Positions 18,367 through 26,257 of a DNA stretch of 64,000 nt are shown in pieces. The stretch is taken from NCBI RefSeq assembly GCF_009671205.1, contig NZ_CP045309.1, forward strand, positions 5,846,001 to 5,910,000, in the 5' to 3' direction. Made by a program: the position numbers and the translations under genes. Source of the stretch: Micromonospora terminaliae (GTDB lineage Bacteria > Actinomycetota > Actinomycetes > Mycobacteriales > Micromonosporaceae). Each line of letters opens with the position of its first letter. Positions within the stretch are counted from its first letter, which is position 1. The notes under the pieces were generated by a model. It made no database searches and had not been told where the DNA came from. It saw only the letters and a program-made list of their open reading frames with translations.

Positions 18367-19827
18367 ATGGCGGCTCGTGGCTTCCCGTACACCGATCTCA
18401 AGGATTTCCTCGCGGCCCTGGAGGCCGCGGGTGAGCTGCGGCGGGTGGGCGTTCCGGTCGACCCCACGCTGGAGATCAGCGAGGTGGTCACCCGGACCGT
18501 CCGCGACGGCGGGCCGGCGCTGCTCTTCGAGCGGCCCACCCGGGGTGAGATGCCGGTCGCGATCAACCTGTTCGGCACCGAGAAGCGGATGGCCATGGCG
18601 CTCGGCGTCGAGACGCTGGACGAGATCGGCGAGCGGATCGGCGCGATGATCAAGCCGGAGCTGCCGGTCGGCTGGTCCGGCATCCGCGACGGCCTGGGCA
18701 AGGTCATGCAGCTCAAGTCGCTGCCGCCGCGCAAGGTCAAGACCGCGCCGTGCCAGCAGGTGGTCTACCGCGGTGACGACGTCGACCTCAACCGGCTGCC
18801 CGGCCTCCAGGTCTGGCCCGGCGACGGCGGGATCTTCCACAACTTCGGGCTGACCCACACCAAGCATCCGGAGACCGGCAAGCGCAACCTCGGCCTCTAC
18901 CGGCTCCAGCAGCACAGCCGGAACACCCTCGGCATGCACTGGCAGATCCACAAGGACTCCACGGCGCACCACGCCGTCGCCGAGCGGCTCGGCCAGCGGC
19001 TGCCGGTGGCCATCGCCATCGGCTGCGACCCGGTCGTCTCGTACGCGGCGACCGCGCCGCTGCCCAGCGACATCGACGAGTACCTGTTCGCGGGCTTCCT
19101 GCGCGGCGAGCGGGTGGAGATGGTCGACTGCCTCACCGTGCCCCTGCAGGTGCCGGCGAACGCCCAGGTGGTGCTGGAGGGTTATCTGGAGCCCGGCGAG
19201 CGGCTGCCCGAGGGCCCGTTCGGCGACCACACCGGCTTCTACACGCCGGTCGAGCCGTTCCCGGTGCTGCACGTCGAGACCATGACCATGCAGCGCGACC
19301 CGGTCTACCACTCGATCATCACCTCGAAGCCGCCGCAGGAGGACCACGGCCTCGGCAAGGCCACCGAGCGGATCTTCCTGCCGCTGCTCAAGATGATGAT
19401 CCCCGACATCGTCGACTACGACCTGCCGGCCGCCGGCGTCTTCCACAACTGCGCGATCGTCTCCATCCGCAAGCGCTACCCGAAGCACGCGCAGAAGGTG
19501 ATGAACGCGATCTGGGGCGCGCACCTCATGTCGCTCACCAAGCTGATCGTGATCGTCGACGAGGACTGCGACGTGCACGACTACAACGAGGTCGCGTTCC
19601 GCGCGTTCGGCAACGTCGACTACGCCCGGGACCTGCTGGTCACCGAGGGCCCGGTGGACCACCTGGACCACGCCTCGTACCAGCAGTTCTGGGGTGGCAA
19701 GGCGGGCCTCGACGCGACCCGCAAGCTGCCCACCGAGGGCTACACCCGGGGCTGGCCCGAGGAGATGACCATGTCGCCCGAGGTGGTCTCGCTGGTCGAC
19801 AAGCGCTGGAAGGAGTACGGCATCTGA
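18367..19827 (+). CDS. mqnL: UbiD-type decarboxylase of menaquinone synthesis
   Basis: 486 residues, full length for UbiD enzymes that use prenylated FMN. Typical stretches: PGLQVWPGDGGIFHNFGLT, ERLPEGPFGDHTGFYTP (catalytic Glu region) and LGMHWQIHKDS. In the futalosine route this type removes the carboxylate of the naphthoate intermediate (S. coelicolor homologue SCO4490, from memory). The stop overlaps the start of the UbiA-type gene, and a UbiX gene for its cofactor lies 2 kb on. Divergent from the hydrolase gene. Confidence 0.93.
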   Translation: MAARGFPYTDLKDFLAALEAAGELRRVGVPVDPTLEISEVVTRTVRDGGPALLFERPTRGEMPVAINLFGTEKRMAMALGVETLDEIGERIGAMIKPELPVGWSGIRDGLGKVMQLKSLPPRKVKTAPCQQVVYRGDDVDLNRLPGLQVWPGDGGIFHNFGLTHTKHPETGKRNLGLYRLQQHSRNTLGMHWQIHKDSTAHHAVAERLGQRLPVAIAIGCDPVVSYAATAPLPSDIDEYLFAGFLRGERVEMVDCLTVPLQVPANAQVVLEGYLEPGERLPEGPFGDHTGFYTPVEPFPVLHVETMTMQRDPVYHSIITSKPPQEDHGLGKATERIFLPLLKMMIPDIVDYDLPAAGVFHNCAIVSIRKRYPKHAQKVMNAIWGAHLMSLTKLIVIVDEDCDVHDYNEVAFRAFGNVDYARDLLVTEGPVDHLDHASYQQFWGGKAGLDATRKLPTEGYTRGWPEEMTMSPEVVSLVDKRWKEYGI

Positions 19828-20741
19828 TGGCCACCGTCGCCGAGGTCCCGGTGGAACGCCCGGGCCGGGTCAAGTCGTTCCTCAAGCTCGTCACGATCGA
19901 GCACTCGGTCTTCGCGCTGCCGTTCGCGTACCTGTCGGCGCTGACCGCCATGCAGGTCCACGGCGGGCGGGTGCGCTGGCTCGACCTGCTGCTCATCACC
20001 GTGGCGATGGTCGGGGCGCGGACGTTCGCCATGGCCGCCAACCGGATCCTCGACCGGCGGATCGACGCGCGGAACCCGCGTACCGCCAACCGGGAGCTGG
20101 TGACCGGTGCCGTGAGCGTGCGGACGGCCTGGACCGGCGCGGTCGTCGCCCTGGTGGTCTTCCTGGCCGCCGCCGCCCTGCTCAACCCGCTCTGCCTGGC
20201 GCTCGCCCCGCTCGCCGTGGTGCCGCTGGTCGTCTACCCCTACGGCAAGCGGTTCACCAACTGGCCGCACGCCATCCTGGCCGTCGCCCAGGCGGTCGGC
20301 CCGGTCGGCGCCTGGCTCGCGGTGACCGGCACCCTCGCCGGCTCCGGGCCGGCCTGGCTGCTGGGCGCGGCCGTCGGCCTCTGGATCGGCGGCTTCGACC
20401 TGATCTACGCCTGCCAGGACTCCGAGATCGACCGGGAGATCGGGGTGCACAGCGTCCCGGCCCGCTACGGCCGGCGCTTCGCGCTCCACGCCTCGACCGT
20501 CGCGCACGTGGTGACCTTCGCGCTGTTCATCTGGTTCGGCGCGCTGGTCGGCTTCGGCTGGCTCTGGTGGATCGGGCTGGCGCTCACCGCGGTCGCGTTC
20601 GGCTACCAGCACCTGGTGGTCAGCCCGACCGACCTGAGCAAGGTCAACCGGGCGTTCTTCACCGCCAACGGCTTCGTCGGCATCGCGCTGTTCGTCTTCG
20701 CCCTGCTCGACCTGGTGATCCGCCTGGGCCTGCGCGCCTGA
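19827..20741 (+). CDS. mqnP: UbiA-type prenyltransferase of menaquinone synthesis
   Basis: 304 residues with eight or nine membrane segments. The two Asp-rich prenyl-diphosphate motifs are NRILDRRIDARNPRTANR and YACQDSEIDREIG. It attaches the polyprenyl side chain to the dihydroxynaphthoate intermediate in the membrane. ATG overlaps the mqnL stop, so the two are co-translated. Confidence 0.94.
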   Translation: MATVAEVPVERPGRVKSFLKLVTIEHSVFALPFAYLSALTAMQVHGGRVRWLDLLLITVAMVGARTFAMAANRILDRRIDARNPRTANRELVTGAVSVRTAWTGAVVALVVFLAAAALLNPLCLALAPLAVVPLVVYPYGKRFTNWPHAILAVAQAVGPVGAWLAVTGTLAGSGPAWLLGAAVGLWIGGFDLIYACQDSEIDREIGVHSVPARYGRRFALHASTVAHVVTFALFIWFGALVGFGWLWWIGLALTAVAFGYQHLVVSPTDLSKVNRAFFTANGFVGIALFVFALLDLVIRLGLRA

Positions 20742-20748
20742 GCGGGCG

Positions 20749-21708
20749 TCACCCCGCCACCGGGTAGCGGGCGCTCTCCAGCGTCCAGTCGACCGTGCCG
20801 CGGACCGCGTTGGCCAGCCCGTCGAGGTGGGCGGTGACCGCCTCGTCCAGCGCCGGCCCGAACGACGGCACCGCGGCGCGCAGCGCCACGAAGCGGGCCA
20901 TCTCCGCGCGCCAGCGCGCGGCGACCAGGTCCACGGCGGCGGGTACCGGCACGCCCCGCTCGGCGGCCACCGCCAGCACCAGGTTGTGGCCGCCGGCGCC
21001 GGCCCGGTCCCGCTCCAGCGAGGCCAGGTCGTTGTACCAGGACAGGAGGTCGTTGGCGAGGTCCGCGAGCCGGCGCAGGGCGGGGTAGTGGTAGACCGCG
21101 TCCGGCATCGGCCGCCCGGCGGCGAACTCGATCAGGGGGTACGAGACGTAGGCCGCCGAGGTGGCCCGGCGCAGCCGCACGTACTCGGCGACGCCCGGTG
21201 GCCGTCCCGCGACCGTGGCGACCGCCTCCCGCTCGGCGCCGTCGAGGTGGTCGGCCACGGCGTCGGCGAAGCGCAGCCGCCAGCGGGCCGGCATCCGGCG
21301 CCGGGGCTCCCGCCACGCCTGGACCAGCAGCCGGCGCAGCGGGCCGGAGAAGCCGGGGTGCCGGGCCCGGGGGCCCACCCGGAGCAGGGCCAGCGCCCCG
21401 TCGCGAAGCGCCCGGATCTGCGCGGGGGCCAGCCGGTCCGGCCCCTCGCAGGCGTCGTCCACCAAAAAGAACCAGGTGAACAGGGCGGCCAGCGCCCGCA
21501 GGTCGGGCTCGCTGGCGTCCGGGTAGAGGCGGCCGGCGTAGCGGGCGAAGCCGGCCCGGGCCAGCCGCTCCCGCATCGCCGGATCCAGCGGCAGGCCGAG
21601 CCGGACCAGTTGGTCGACGAGCCACTCCTGCACCGGGTCCGCGTGCGGGGAGAGCCGGGGCGGGATCGGGCAATCGGCTCGCAACGCCCGCAGCACCGCC
21701 GCCGTCAT
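20749..21708 (-). CDS. Class I terpene synthase
   Basis: 319 residues. The metal motif is FLVDDACEGP (Asp 84-Glu 88, DDxxE form). The second metal site reads NDLLSWYND (Asn 219, Ser 223, Asp 227), with Asp where Glu is usual. An Arg cluster at 178-181 fits the pyrophosphate sensor, and the C-terminal RY pair is present (314-315). Length fits a bacterial sesquiterpene cyclase; product unknown. It sits on the minus strand between mqnP and mqnM. The ATG has CCGGAGAT upstream. Confidence 0.88.
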   Translation of the reverse strand: MTAAVLRALRADCPIPPRLSPHADPVQEWLVDQLVRLGLPLDPAMRERLARAGFARYAGRLYPDASEPDLRALAALFTWFFLVDDACEGPDRLAPAQIRALRDGALALLRVGPRARHPGFSGPLRRLLVQAWREPRRRMPARWRLRFADAVADHLDGAEREAVATVAGRPPGVAEYVRLRRATSAAYVSYPLIEFAAGRPMPDAVYHYPALRRLADLANDLLSWYNDLASLERDRAGAGGHNLVLAVAAERGVPVPAAVDLVAARWRAEMARFVALRAAVPSFGPALDEAVTAHLDGLANAVRGTVDWTLESARYPVAG

Positions 21709-21824
21709 CTCCGGCCCCTTCCATCGACGTGGATCGCCGGAGGAAGAATCCCATGTTCGCGGGGCGGCCGCCGACCCGGGCGGGCAACGCCGGGGGTGGC
21801 CGCCCGCCGTCCGGCCCGACCAGG

Positions 21825-21830
21825 CAGTCT
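21825..21830 (+). promoter_or_regulatory. -10 box for mqnM, probably leaderless
   Basis: CAGTCT ends seven bases before the ATG at 21838; no Shine-Dalgarno is seen. Confidence 0.4.
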
Positions 21831-21837
21831 GGACGGC

Positions 21838-22482
21838 ATGCGCGAACCATGGGTGGTCGGCGTCTCCGGGGCCTCCGGTACGCCGTACGCGGCCGCGGTC
21901 GTCCGGGGCCTGCTCGACGCCGGCCAGGCGGTGGACCTGATCGTCTCCCGGGCCGCCCGGCTGACCATCCTCGACGAGACCGGCCGGCCGTTCCGGGACG
22001 GGCACTGGGCCGAGGACCTGGCCGCCTGGCTGGGCCGCGACCTCGCCGACGCGGACCTGCGGCACTGGCCGGCCGGTGACCTGGCCGCCGGCCCGAGCAG
22101 CGGCTCCTACCGGGTACGCGGCATGGCTGTCGTCCCGGCCAGCACGGCGGCCTGCGCCGGCATCGCCATCGGGCTCTCGAAGGACCTGTTGCAGCGCGCC
22201 GCCGAGGTGAACCTCAAGGAGCGGCGGCCCGTGGTGGTGGTGCCCCGGGAGACCCCGGTGACGCGCAGTCACCTGGAACACCTCATCGCGCTGCACGACG
22301 CCGGCGCCGTGGTGCTGCCGGCGAGCCCCGGCTTCTACGGTGCCGGGGCGGCGGCGTCCGCCCAGCAGCTTGTCGACTTCGTGGCCGGCAAGGTGCTCGA
22401 CGCGCTCGGCGTGCCGCACACGCTGTTCCGCCGCTGGTCCGGTGAGCTGGCCGCCGCCCGCCGGGACGCGGAGGGGACCTGA
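21838..22482 (+). CDS. mqnM: UbiX-type flavin prenyltransferase
   Basis: 214 residues, usual UbiX length. The N-terminal flavin motif is GVSGASGTPYA, with AVVPASTAACAGIAIG and VVVVPRETP further on. It makes prenylated FMN, the cofactor of the UbiD enzyme encoded at 18367. The terpene synthase gene now separates it from the mqnL-mqnP pair. The ATG was chosen where the flavin-binding strand begins; upstream reading-frame extension overlaps the terpene synthase on the other strand. Confidence 0.92.
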   Translation: MREPWVVGVSGASGTPYAAAVVRGLLDAGQAVDLIVSRAARLTILDETGRPFRDGHWAEDLAAWLGRDLADADLRHWPAGDLAAGPSSGSYRVRGMAVVPASTAACAGIAIGLSKDLLQRAAEVNLKERRPVVVVPRETPVTRSHLEHLIALHDAGAVVLPASPGFYGAGAAASAQQLVDFVAGKVLDALGVPHTLFRRWSGELAAARRDAEGT

Positions 22483-22487
22483 CGGCG

Positions 22488-22529
22488 CCGATCGGGACGC
22501 GGGCCAGGAGCGGGCCGCGTCCCGATCGG
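22488..22529. terminator. Hairpin between mqnM and bldC
   Basis: Perfect 15-bp stem, CCGATCGGGACGCGG with CCGCGTCCCGATCGG, 12-base loop. It lies six bases after the mqnM stop and eight bases from the convergent bldC stop, so it probably serves both. Confidence 0.85.
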
Positions 22530-22536
22530 TGTCGCC

Positions 22537-22803
22537 TCAGTACATTCCGGCGTTCGCCGGCCCCGGGCCGGTCGAGGCGGTCGGGCCCATGTTGCGTGCC
22601 TTGCCCATGTCCTCCGCCTCGTCCAGCATGCCCTCCCCCTCAAGCAGGGCCCGCACCTCGGATTCCCGAAACCGGCGATGCCCGCCTGGAGTCCGGATGC
22701 TGCCGATCCGGCCGGCCGCTGCCCATCTGGTGACGGTCTTCGGGTCAACCCGAAACAGCGCGGCGACCTCACCCGGTGTCAGCAGGCGATCTCCAGTGTC
22801 CAC
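22537..22803 (-). CDS. bldC: BldC-type MerR-like DNA-binding protein
   Basis: 88 residues from a GTG with a strong GAGGAGG ribosome binding site six bases upstream; a longer in-frame reading to 22893 lacks such a site. The MerR-like winged helix is at 7-58: LLTPGEVAALFRVDPKTVTRW, then IRTPGGHRRFRESEVRALL, nearly identical to BldC, the small developmental regulator of Streptomyces. A tail of about 28 residues (EDMGKARNMGPTAS...) follows the domain. It likely binds DNA cooperatively on direct repeats and times differentiation. Confidence 0.85.
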   Translation of the reverse strand: MDTGDRLLTPGEVAALFRVDPKTVTRWAAAGRIGSIRTPGGHRRFRESEVRALLEGEGMLDEAEDMGKARNMGPTASTGPGPANAGMY

Positions 22804-23003
22804 AGCCCCCTCCTCGCGTCGACGAAGCCCCCGGCTGAACACACTGCCCCCGGCCGGTGCGAGCCCAGAGCCGTCATGAGGGACGTATGGCAATTACAGC
22901 ACCAGCGACCTGGCGTGTCCGCCAAACGCGAAAAACGCACACAGTGAGAAGTTAGTAAATGCTACCGGCGTAGAACCCCCGTGACTGCACGTTTGTGAAC
23001 GGC

Positions 23004-23019
23004 AACGTGACGTCATGTT
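23004..23019. promoter_or_regulatory. 16-bp palindrome upstream of Lrp gene
   Basis: AACGTGAC-GTCATGTT pairs at 7 of 8 positions, around an exact TGACGTCA core. It lies 53-68 bases before the proposed GTG of the Lrp/AsnC regulator, a usual place for autoregulation by this family. Function inferred. Confidence 0.45.
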
Positions 23020-23071
23020 CAACTGATGCCGCGTGCCGGGCGTTACGCCCGAAAGGATAGGGTCACTCTCC

Positions 23072-23530
23072 GTGGATGCGATCGACCTGAGCCTCGTGGA
23101 GCTGTTGCGCGGCAACGCCCGCCTGTCGTACGCCGAACTGGCCCGCCAGGTCGGCCTCTCCGCCCCGGCCGTGCACGAGCGGGTCGGCAAGCTGGAGTCG
23201 GGCGGCGTCATCCGGGCGTACCGGGCCGAGGTGGAGCCGGAGGCGATCGGGCTCGGCGTGACCGCGCTGATCGGCATCGTGGAGGACTCGACCGCCGACA
23301 CCGACGACGTGCTGGAGGCGTTCCGCCAGATGCCGGAGATCGAGTCCTGCTATTTCATGGCGGGCGTCGAGTCCTTCCTGCTGAAGGCCCGGGTGGGCAC
23401 CATCGCCGAGCTCGAACAGCTGATCGTCCGGCTGAACCGGACCGCCGGGGTGGCCTCCACCCGCACCGGCATCGCCCTGTCGACCAAGTGGGAGAACCGG
23501 CCCCAGCCGCTCGAATCCACCGCCTCCTGA
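23072..23530 (+). CDS. Lrp/AsnC-family transcriptional regulator
   Basis: 152 residues from GTG 23072 (VDAIDLSLVELLRGN); GTG 23033 would add 13 residues that the family normally lacks. Helix-turn-helix at about 20-45 (SYAELARQVGLSAPAVHERV) and an ACT/RAM-like ligand domain from about 65. It lies 46 bp upstream of an SDR gene and just before the Cds1-like gene. Lrp relatives such as DecR control cysteine desulfhydrases, so cysteine response is a reasonable guess. Confidence 0.9.
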   Translation: MDAIDLSLVELLRGNARLSYAELARQVGLSAPAVHERVGKLESGGVIRAYRAEVEPEAIGLGVTALIGIVEDSTADTDDVLEAFRQMPEIESCYFMAGVESFLLKARVGTIAELEQLIVRLNRTAGVASTRTGIALSTKWENRPQPLESTAS

Positions 23531-23564
23531 CCGTCGCGCTCTGGCCCCGGCCCGCCCGGGGCGT

Positions 23565-23570
23565 TACCGT
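23565..23570 (+). promoter_or_regulatory. -10 box for SDR gene, probably leaderless
   Basis: TACCGT ends six bases before the ATG at 23577; no ribosome binding site. Confidence 0.5.
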
Positions 23571-23576
23571 GCGCCG

Positions 23577-24419
23577 ATGACGACTCCGGGGCGGGGCGCC
23601 GCCGTGGTGACCGGGGCGGCCCGCGGCCTGGGCCGCGCCATCGCCGCCGCGCTGCACGCCGACGGGTGGCGGGTGCTGCTCACCGATGTGGACGCCGACG
23701 CCGTGGCCGCCGCGGCGGCGCCGCTCGGTGGCTGGTCCCGCGTACTCGACGTGCGCGACGAGGCGGCCTGCACGGCCGTGGCCGCCGAAGCGGCCGGTAC
23801 GCCGGACGGGCTGGGGCTCTGGGTCAACAACGCCGGCATCCTGGCCACCGGGCCCGCCTGGACGCACGACGCGGCCACCCGGCGCCGGCTCGTCGAGGTG
23901 AACACGCTGGGCGCCATGAACGGCACCCACGCGGCCCTGACGGTCATGCGGGCGCAGGGCCGCGGCCACGTGCTCAACATCGTCTCGCTGGCCGGGCTCA
24001 TCGCCGCCCCCGGCGAGACCGTGTACGCGGCCAGCAAGCACGCCCTGCTGGCGTTCAGCCTCGGCACCCTGTCCGACCTGCGGATGGCCGGCGTCCGGGG
24101 CGTACACGTGTCGTGTCTGTGCCCGGACGGGATCTGGACGCCGATGCTGCACGACAAGCTCGACGACCCCGGCGCGCTGGCGTCCTTCACGGGGGCGCTG
24201 CTGACCCCGGAGCGGGTCGCCGCGCGGGCCGTACGGCTGGCCCGGCGGCCCCGGCCGGTGGTCAGCCTGCCGCGCTGGCGCGGCGCCCAGGTGCGGCTCC
24301 TCGACGCGTTCCCCCGGTTCGCCCTGGCCCTCACCCCGGTGGTCCGGGCCGCCGGCCGCGCCGGCCAGCGGCGGCAGGCGCGCCGGACCCGCCCGGCCGC
24401 CGGCCCACCCCGCTTGTAA
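23577..24419 (+). CDS. Short-chain dehydrogenase/reductase
   Basis: 280 residues, classical SDR. Cofactor motif [12 protein letters not shown] at about 17-28, NNAG at about 84, and catalytic YAASK about 155 with the upstream Ser in NIVSLAG. The acidic turn LLTDVDAD suggests NAD preference. The C-terminus is long and basic ([10 protein letters not shown]). Substrate unknown. The next gene starts ten bases later. Confidence 0.9.
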   Translation: MTTPGRGAAVVTGAARGLGRAIAAALHADGWRVLLTDVDADAVAAAAAPLGGWSRVLDVRDEAACTAVAAEAAGTPDGLGLWVNNAGILATGPAWTHDAATRRRLVEVNTLGAMNGTHAALTVMRAQGRGHVLNIVSLAGLIAAPGETVYAASKHALLAFSLGTLSDLRMAGVRGVHVSCLCPDGIWTPMLHDKLDDPGALASFTGALLTPERVAARAVRLARRPRPVVSLPRWRGAQVRLLDAFPRFALALTPVVRAAGRAGQRRQARRTRPAAGPPRL

Positions 24420-24422
24420 CGT
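24417..24422 (+). promoter_or_regulatory. -10 box for cds1-like gene, probably leaderless
   Basis: TAACGT ends seven bases before the GTG at 24430; it overlaps the SDR stop codon. Confidence 0.5.
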
Positions 24423-24429
24423 TGCCGGC

Positions 24430-25521
24430 GTGACTCATCTCGACCGGTGTGACGAGGCCAGCCGGAGCTGGGTGACCGAGGCGATCGCCACGGTCGAGGC
24501 GGACGCCAACCGCTCCGCCGACACCCACCTCCTGCCCTTCCCGCTGCCGCGGGAGTGGGGCATCGACCTCTACCTCAAGGACGAGTCGGTGCACCCCACC
24601 GGCTCGCTCAAGCACCGGCTGGCCCGCTCGCTCTTCCTGTACGGGCTCTGCAACGGCTGGATCGGCCCGGAGACCACCATCGTCGAGGCGTCGTCCGGCT
24701 CGACCGCAGTCTCCGAGGCGTACTTCGCGCGAATGCTCGGGCTGCCGTTCATCGCCGTCATGCCCGCCTCCACCTCGCCCGAGAAGATCGCCCAGATCGA
24801 GTTCCAGGGCGGCCGCTGCCACCTGGTGACCGACCCGGCCAAGGTGGTCATCGAGGCGCGCTGGCTCGCCGAGGACACCGGCGGGCACTACATGGACCAG
24901 TTCACCTACGCCGAGCGGGCCACCGACTGGCGGGGCAACAACAACATCGCCGAGTCGATCTACGCGCAGCTCGCCCTGGAACGGCACCCCGTGCCGGCCT
25001 GGATCGTGGTGGGCGCCGGCACCGGCGGCACGAGCGCCACGATCGGCCGGTACGCCCGCTACCGCCGGCTGCCCACGAAGCTCTGCGTGGTCGACCCCGA
25101 GAACTCCGCGTTCTATCCGGCCTGGCAGGCCGGCGACTGGTCGGTCCGCACCGACAAGGGTTCGCGAATCGAGGGGATCGGGCGGCCCTGCGTCGAGGCG
25201 TCCTTCCTGCCCAGCGTGGTCGACCGGATGATGCAGGTGCCGGACGCCGCGTCGCTGGCCGCCATGCGGGCCGGCTCCGCGGTGCTCGGCCGACGGGTGG
25301 GCGGCTCCACCGGCACCAACCTCTGGGGTGCCTTCGGGCTGATCGCGGAACTGCTCGCCACCGGCCGGACCGGCTCGGTGGTCACGCTGATCTGCGATCC
25401 GGGCGACCGCTACGCGCACACCTACTACGACGACGAGTGGGTGGCCGGGCAGGGCCTCGACCTCGCCCCGCACCTCGCCACCATCGACCGCTTCCTGGCT
25501 GGCGGCGCCTGGCCGGCCTGA
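24430..25521 (+). CDS. cds1: PLP-dependent cysteine synthase-fold enzyme, Cds1-like desulfhydrase
   Basis: 363 residues, fold type II PLP enzyme. The PLP lysine is Lys 61 in PTGSLKHR; the substrate loop is EASSGSTA, and the phosphate-binding loop is [10 protein letters not shown]. Length and features such as [15 protein letters not shown] fit the mycobacterial Cds1 group, which releases sulfide, pyruvate and ammonia from cysteine. Cystathionine or cysteine synthase is less likely. The Lrp regulator upstream supports a role in cysteine or sulfide balance. Confidence 0.82.
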   Translation: MTHLDRCDEASRSWVTEAIATVEADANRSADTHLLPFPLPREWGIDLYLKDESVHPTGSLKHRLARSLFLYGLCNGWIGPETTIVEASSGSTAVSEAYFARMLGLPFIAVMPASTSPEKIAQIEFQGGRCHLVTDPAKVVIEARWLAEDTGGHYMDQFTYAERATDWRGNNNIAESIYAQLALERHPVPAWIVVGAGTGGTSATIGRYARYRRLPTKLCVVDPENSAFYPAWQAGDWSVRTDKGSRIEGIGRPCVEASFLPSVVDRMMQVPDAASLAAMRAGSAVLGRRVGGSTGTNLWGAFGLIAELLATGRTGSVVTLICDPGDRYAHTYYDDEWVAGQGLDLAPHLATIDRFLAGGAWPA

Positions 25522-25525
25522 GGGG

Positions 25526-26155
25526 TCAACGGGGGTCGATCCGCTCGGCCAGCCCCGGGTAGCGCACCACGAAACCCTCCGGGTCGACGTCCAGGTCGGC
25601 CGTGAAGGAGTCGCTGGCGTAGCGGACCCGGCCCGGGCCCAGCGAGGTGTAGACCTGCTGGGCGGGGAGCACCGCCAGGCCGGGCAGCAGCACCCAGGCG
25701 GCGGTGATGGTCCGCGGCTGGTCGGCCGGGGCCCGGCCCAGGTTGAGCCGGCGCACCGGCAGCGTGTTGGTCAGCGGTGAGCCGCCCAGGTCGACGTCGA
25801 GCGCCTCGGCCAGCCGGTCCGGGTCGTCGGTGCCCGGCAGCCCGGCCGGCGGATGCCCGGCCGCGCGCAACGCCGCGTCGAGGTCACCCTCCTCGCCGGT
25901 GCGCACCCGCCACCCGTCCCCACCCCGTTCCAGGCGTACGCTCCGCGACCAGCCCGCGCCCTCGGCGGTGACCTCCAGCCGGCTGGTCGACCAGTCCGCG
26001 CCCACGGTCAGCTGGTAGCGGCAGGTGTAGGGGATCGGGTCGACCGCCAGCGCCACGCCCTGCGCGGTGAGCCCCTGCCGGTCGTCGAGCACCACGTGCT
26101 CTGAGCCGGCGGTGTCGGTCCGGGTCCAGAAGAGCGACTTCGGCATGGTGGGCAT
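25526..26155 (-). CDS. Putative glycolipid-binding protein (DUF1089-like)
   Basis: 209 residues from MPTMPKSLFW; MPKSLFW three codons later is possible. Typical features of the putative glycolipid-binding family: an early SLFWTRTDTAGSEHVVL, a central YQLTVGADW, and LPVRRL-NL near the middle. No signal peptide or membrane segment, so cytosolic. The family's function is not established. It lies 102 bp after the helicase gene on the same strand and converges on cds1. Confidence 0.85.
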   Translation of the reverse strand: MPTMPKSLFWTRTDTAGSEHVVLDDRQGLTAQGVALAVDPIPYTCRYQLTVGADWSTSRLEVTAEGAGWSRSVRLERGGDGWRVRTGEEGDLDAALRAAGHPPAGLPGTDDPDRLAEALDVDLGGSPLTNTLPVRRLNLGRAPADQPRTITAAWVLLPGLAVLPAQQVYTSLGPGRVRYASDSFTADLDVDPEGFVVRYPGLAERIDPR

Positions 26156-26257
26156 GAACCGGACGTTACGCGACTCGGCGGACACCGGCAGCGGATGCAC
26201 GAACGCCGCCGCCGAGCGGTGGCTCGACGGCGGCGTCGGTGTGCTGGTGTCGCCGGA

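Noticed and set aside
22804..22893. Longer BldC start at 22893
   Set aside because: The extra 30 residues are low-complexity and the GTG at 22803 has a strong GAGGAGG site.
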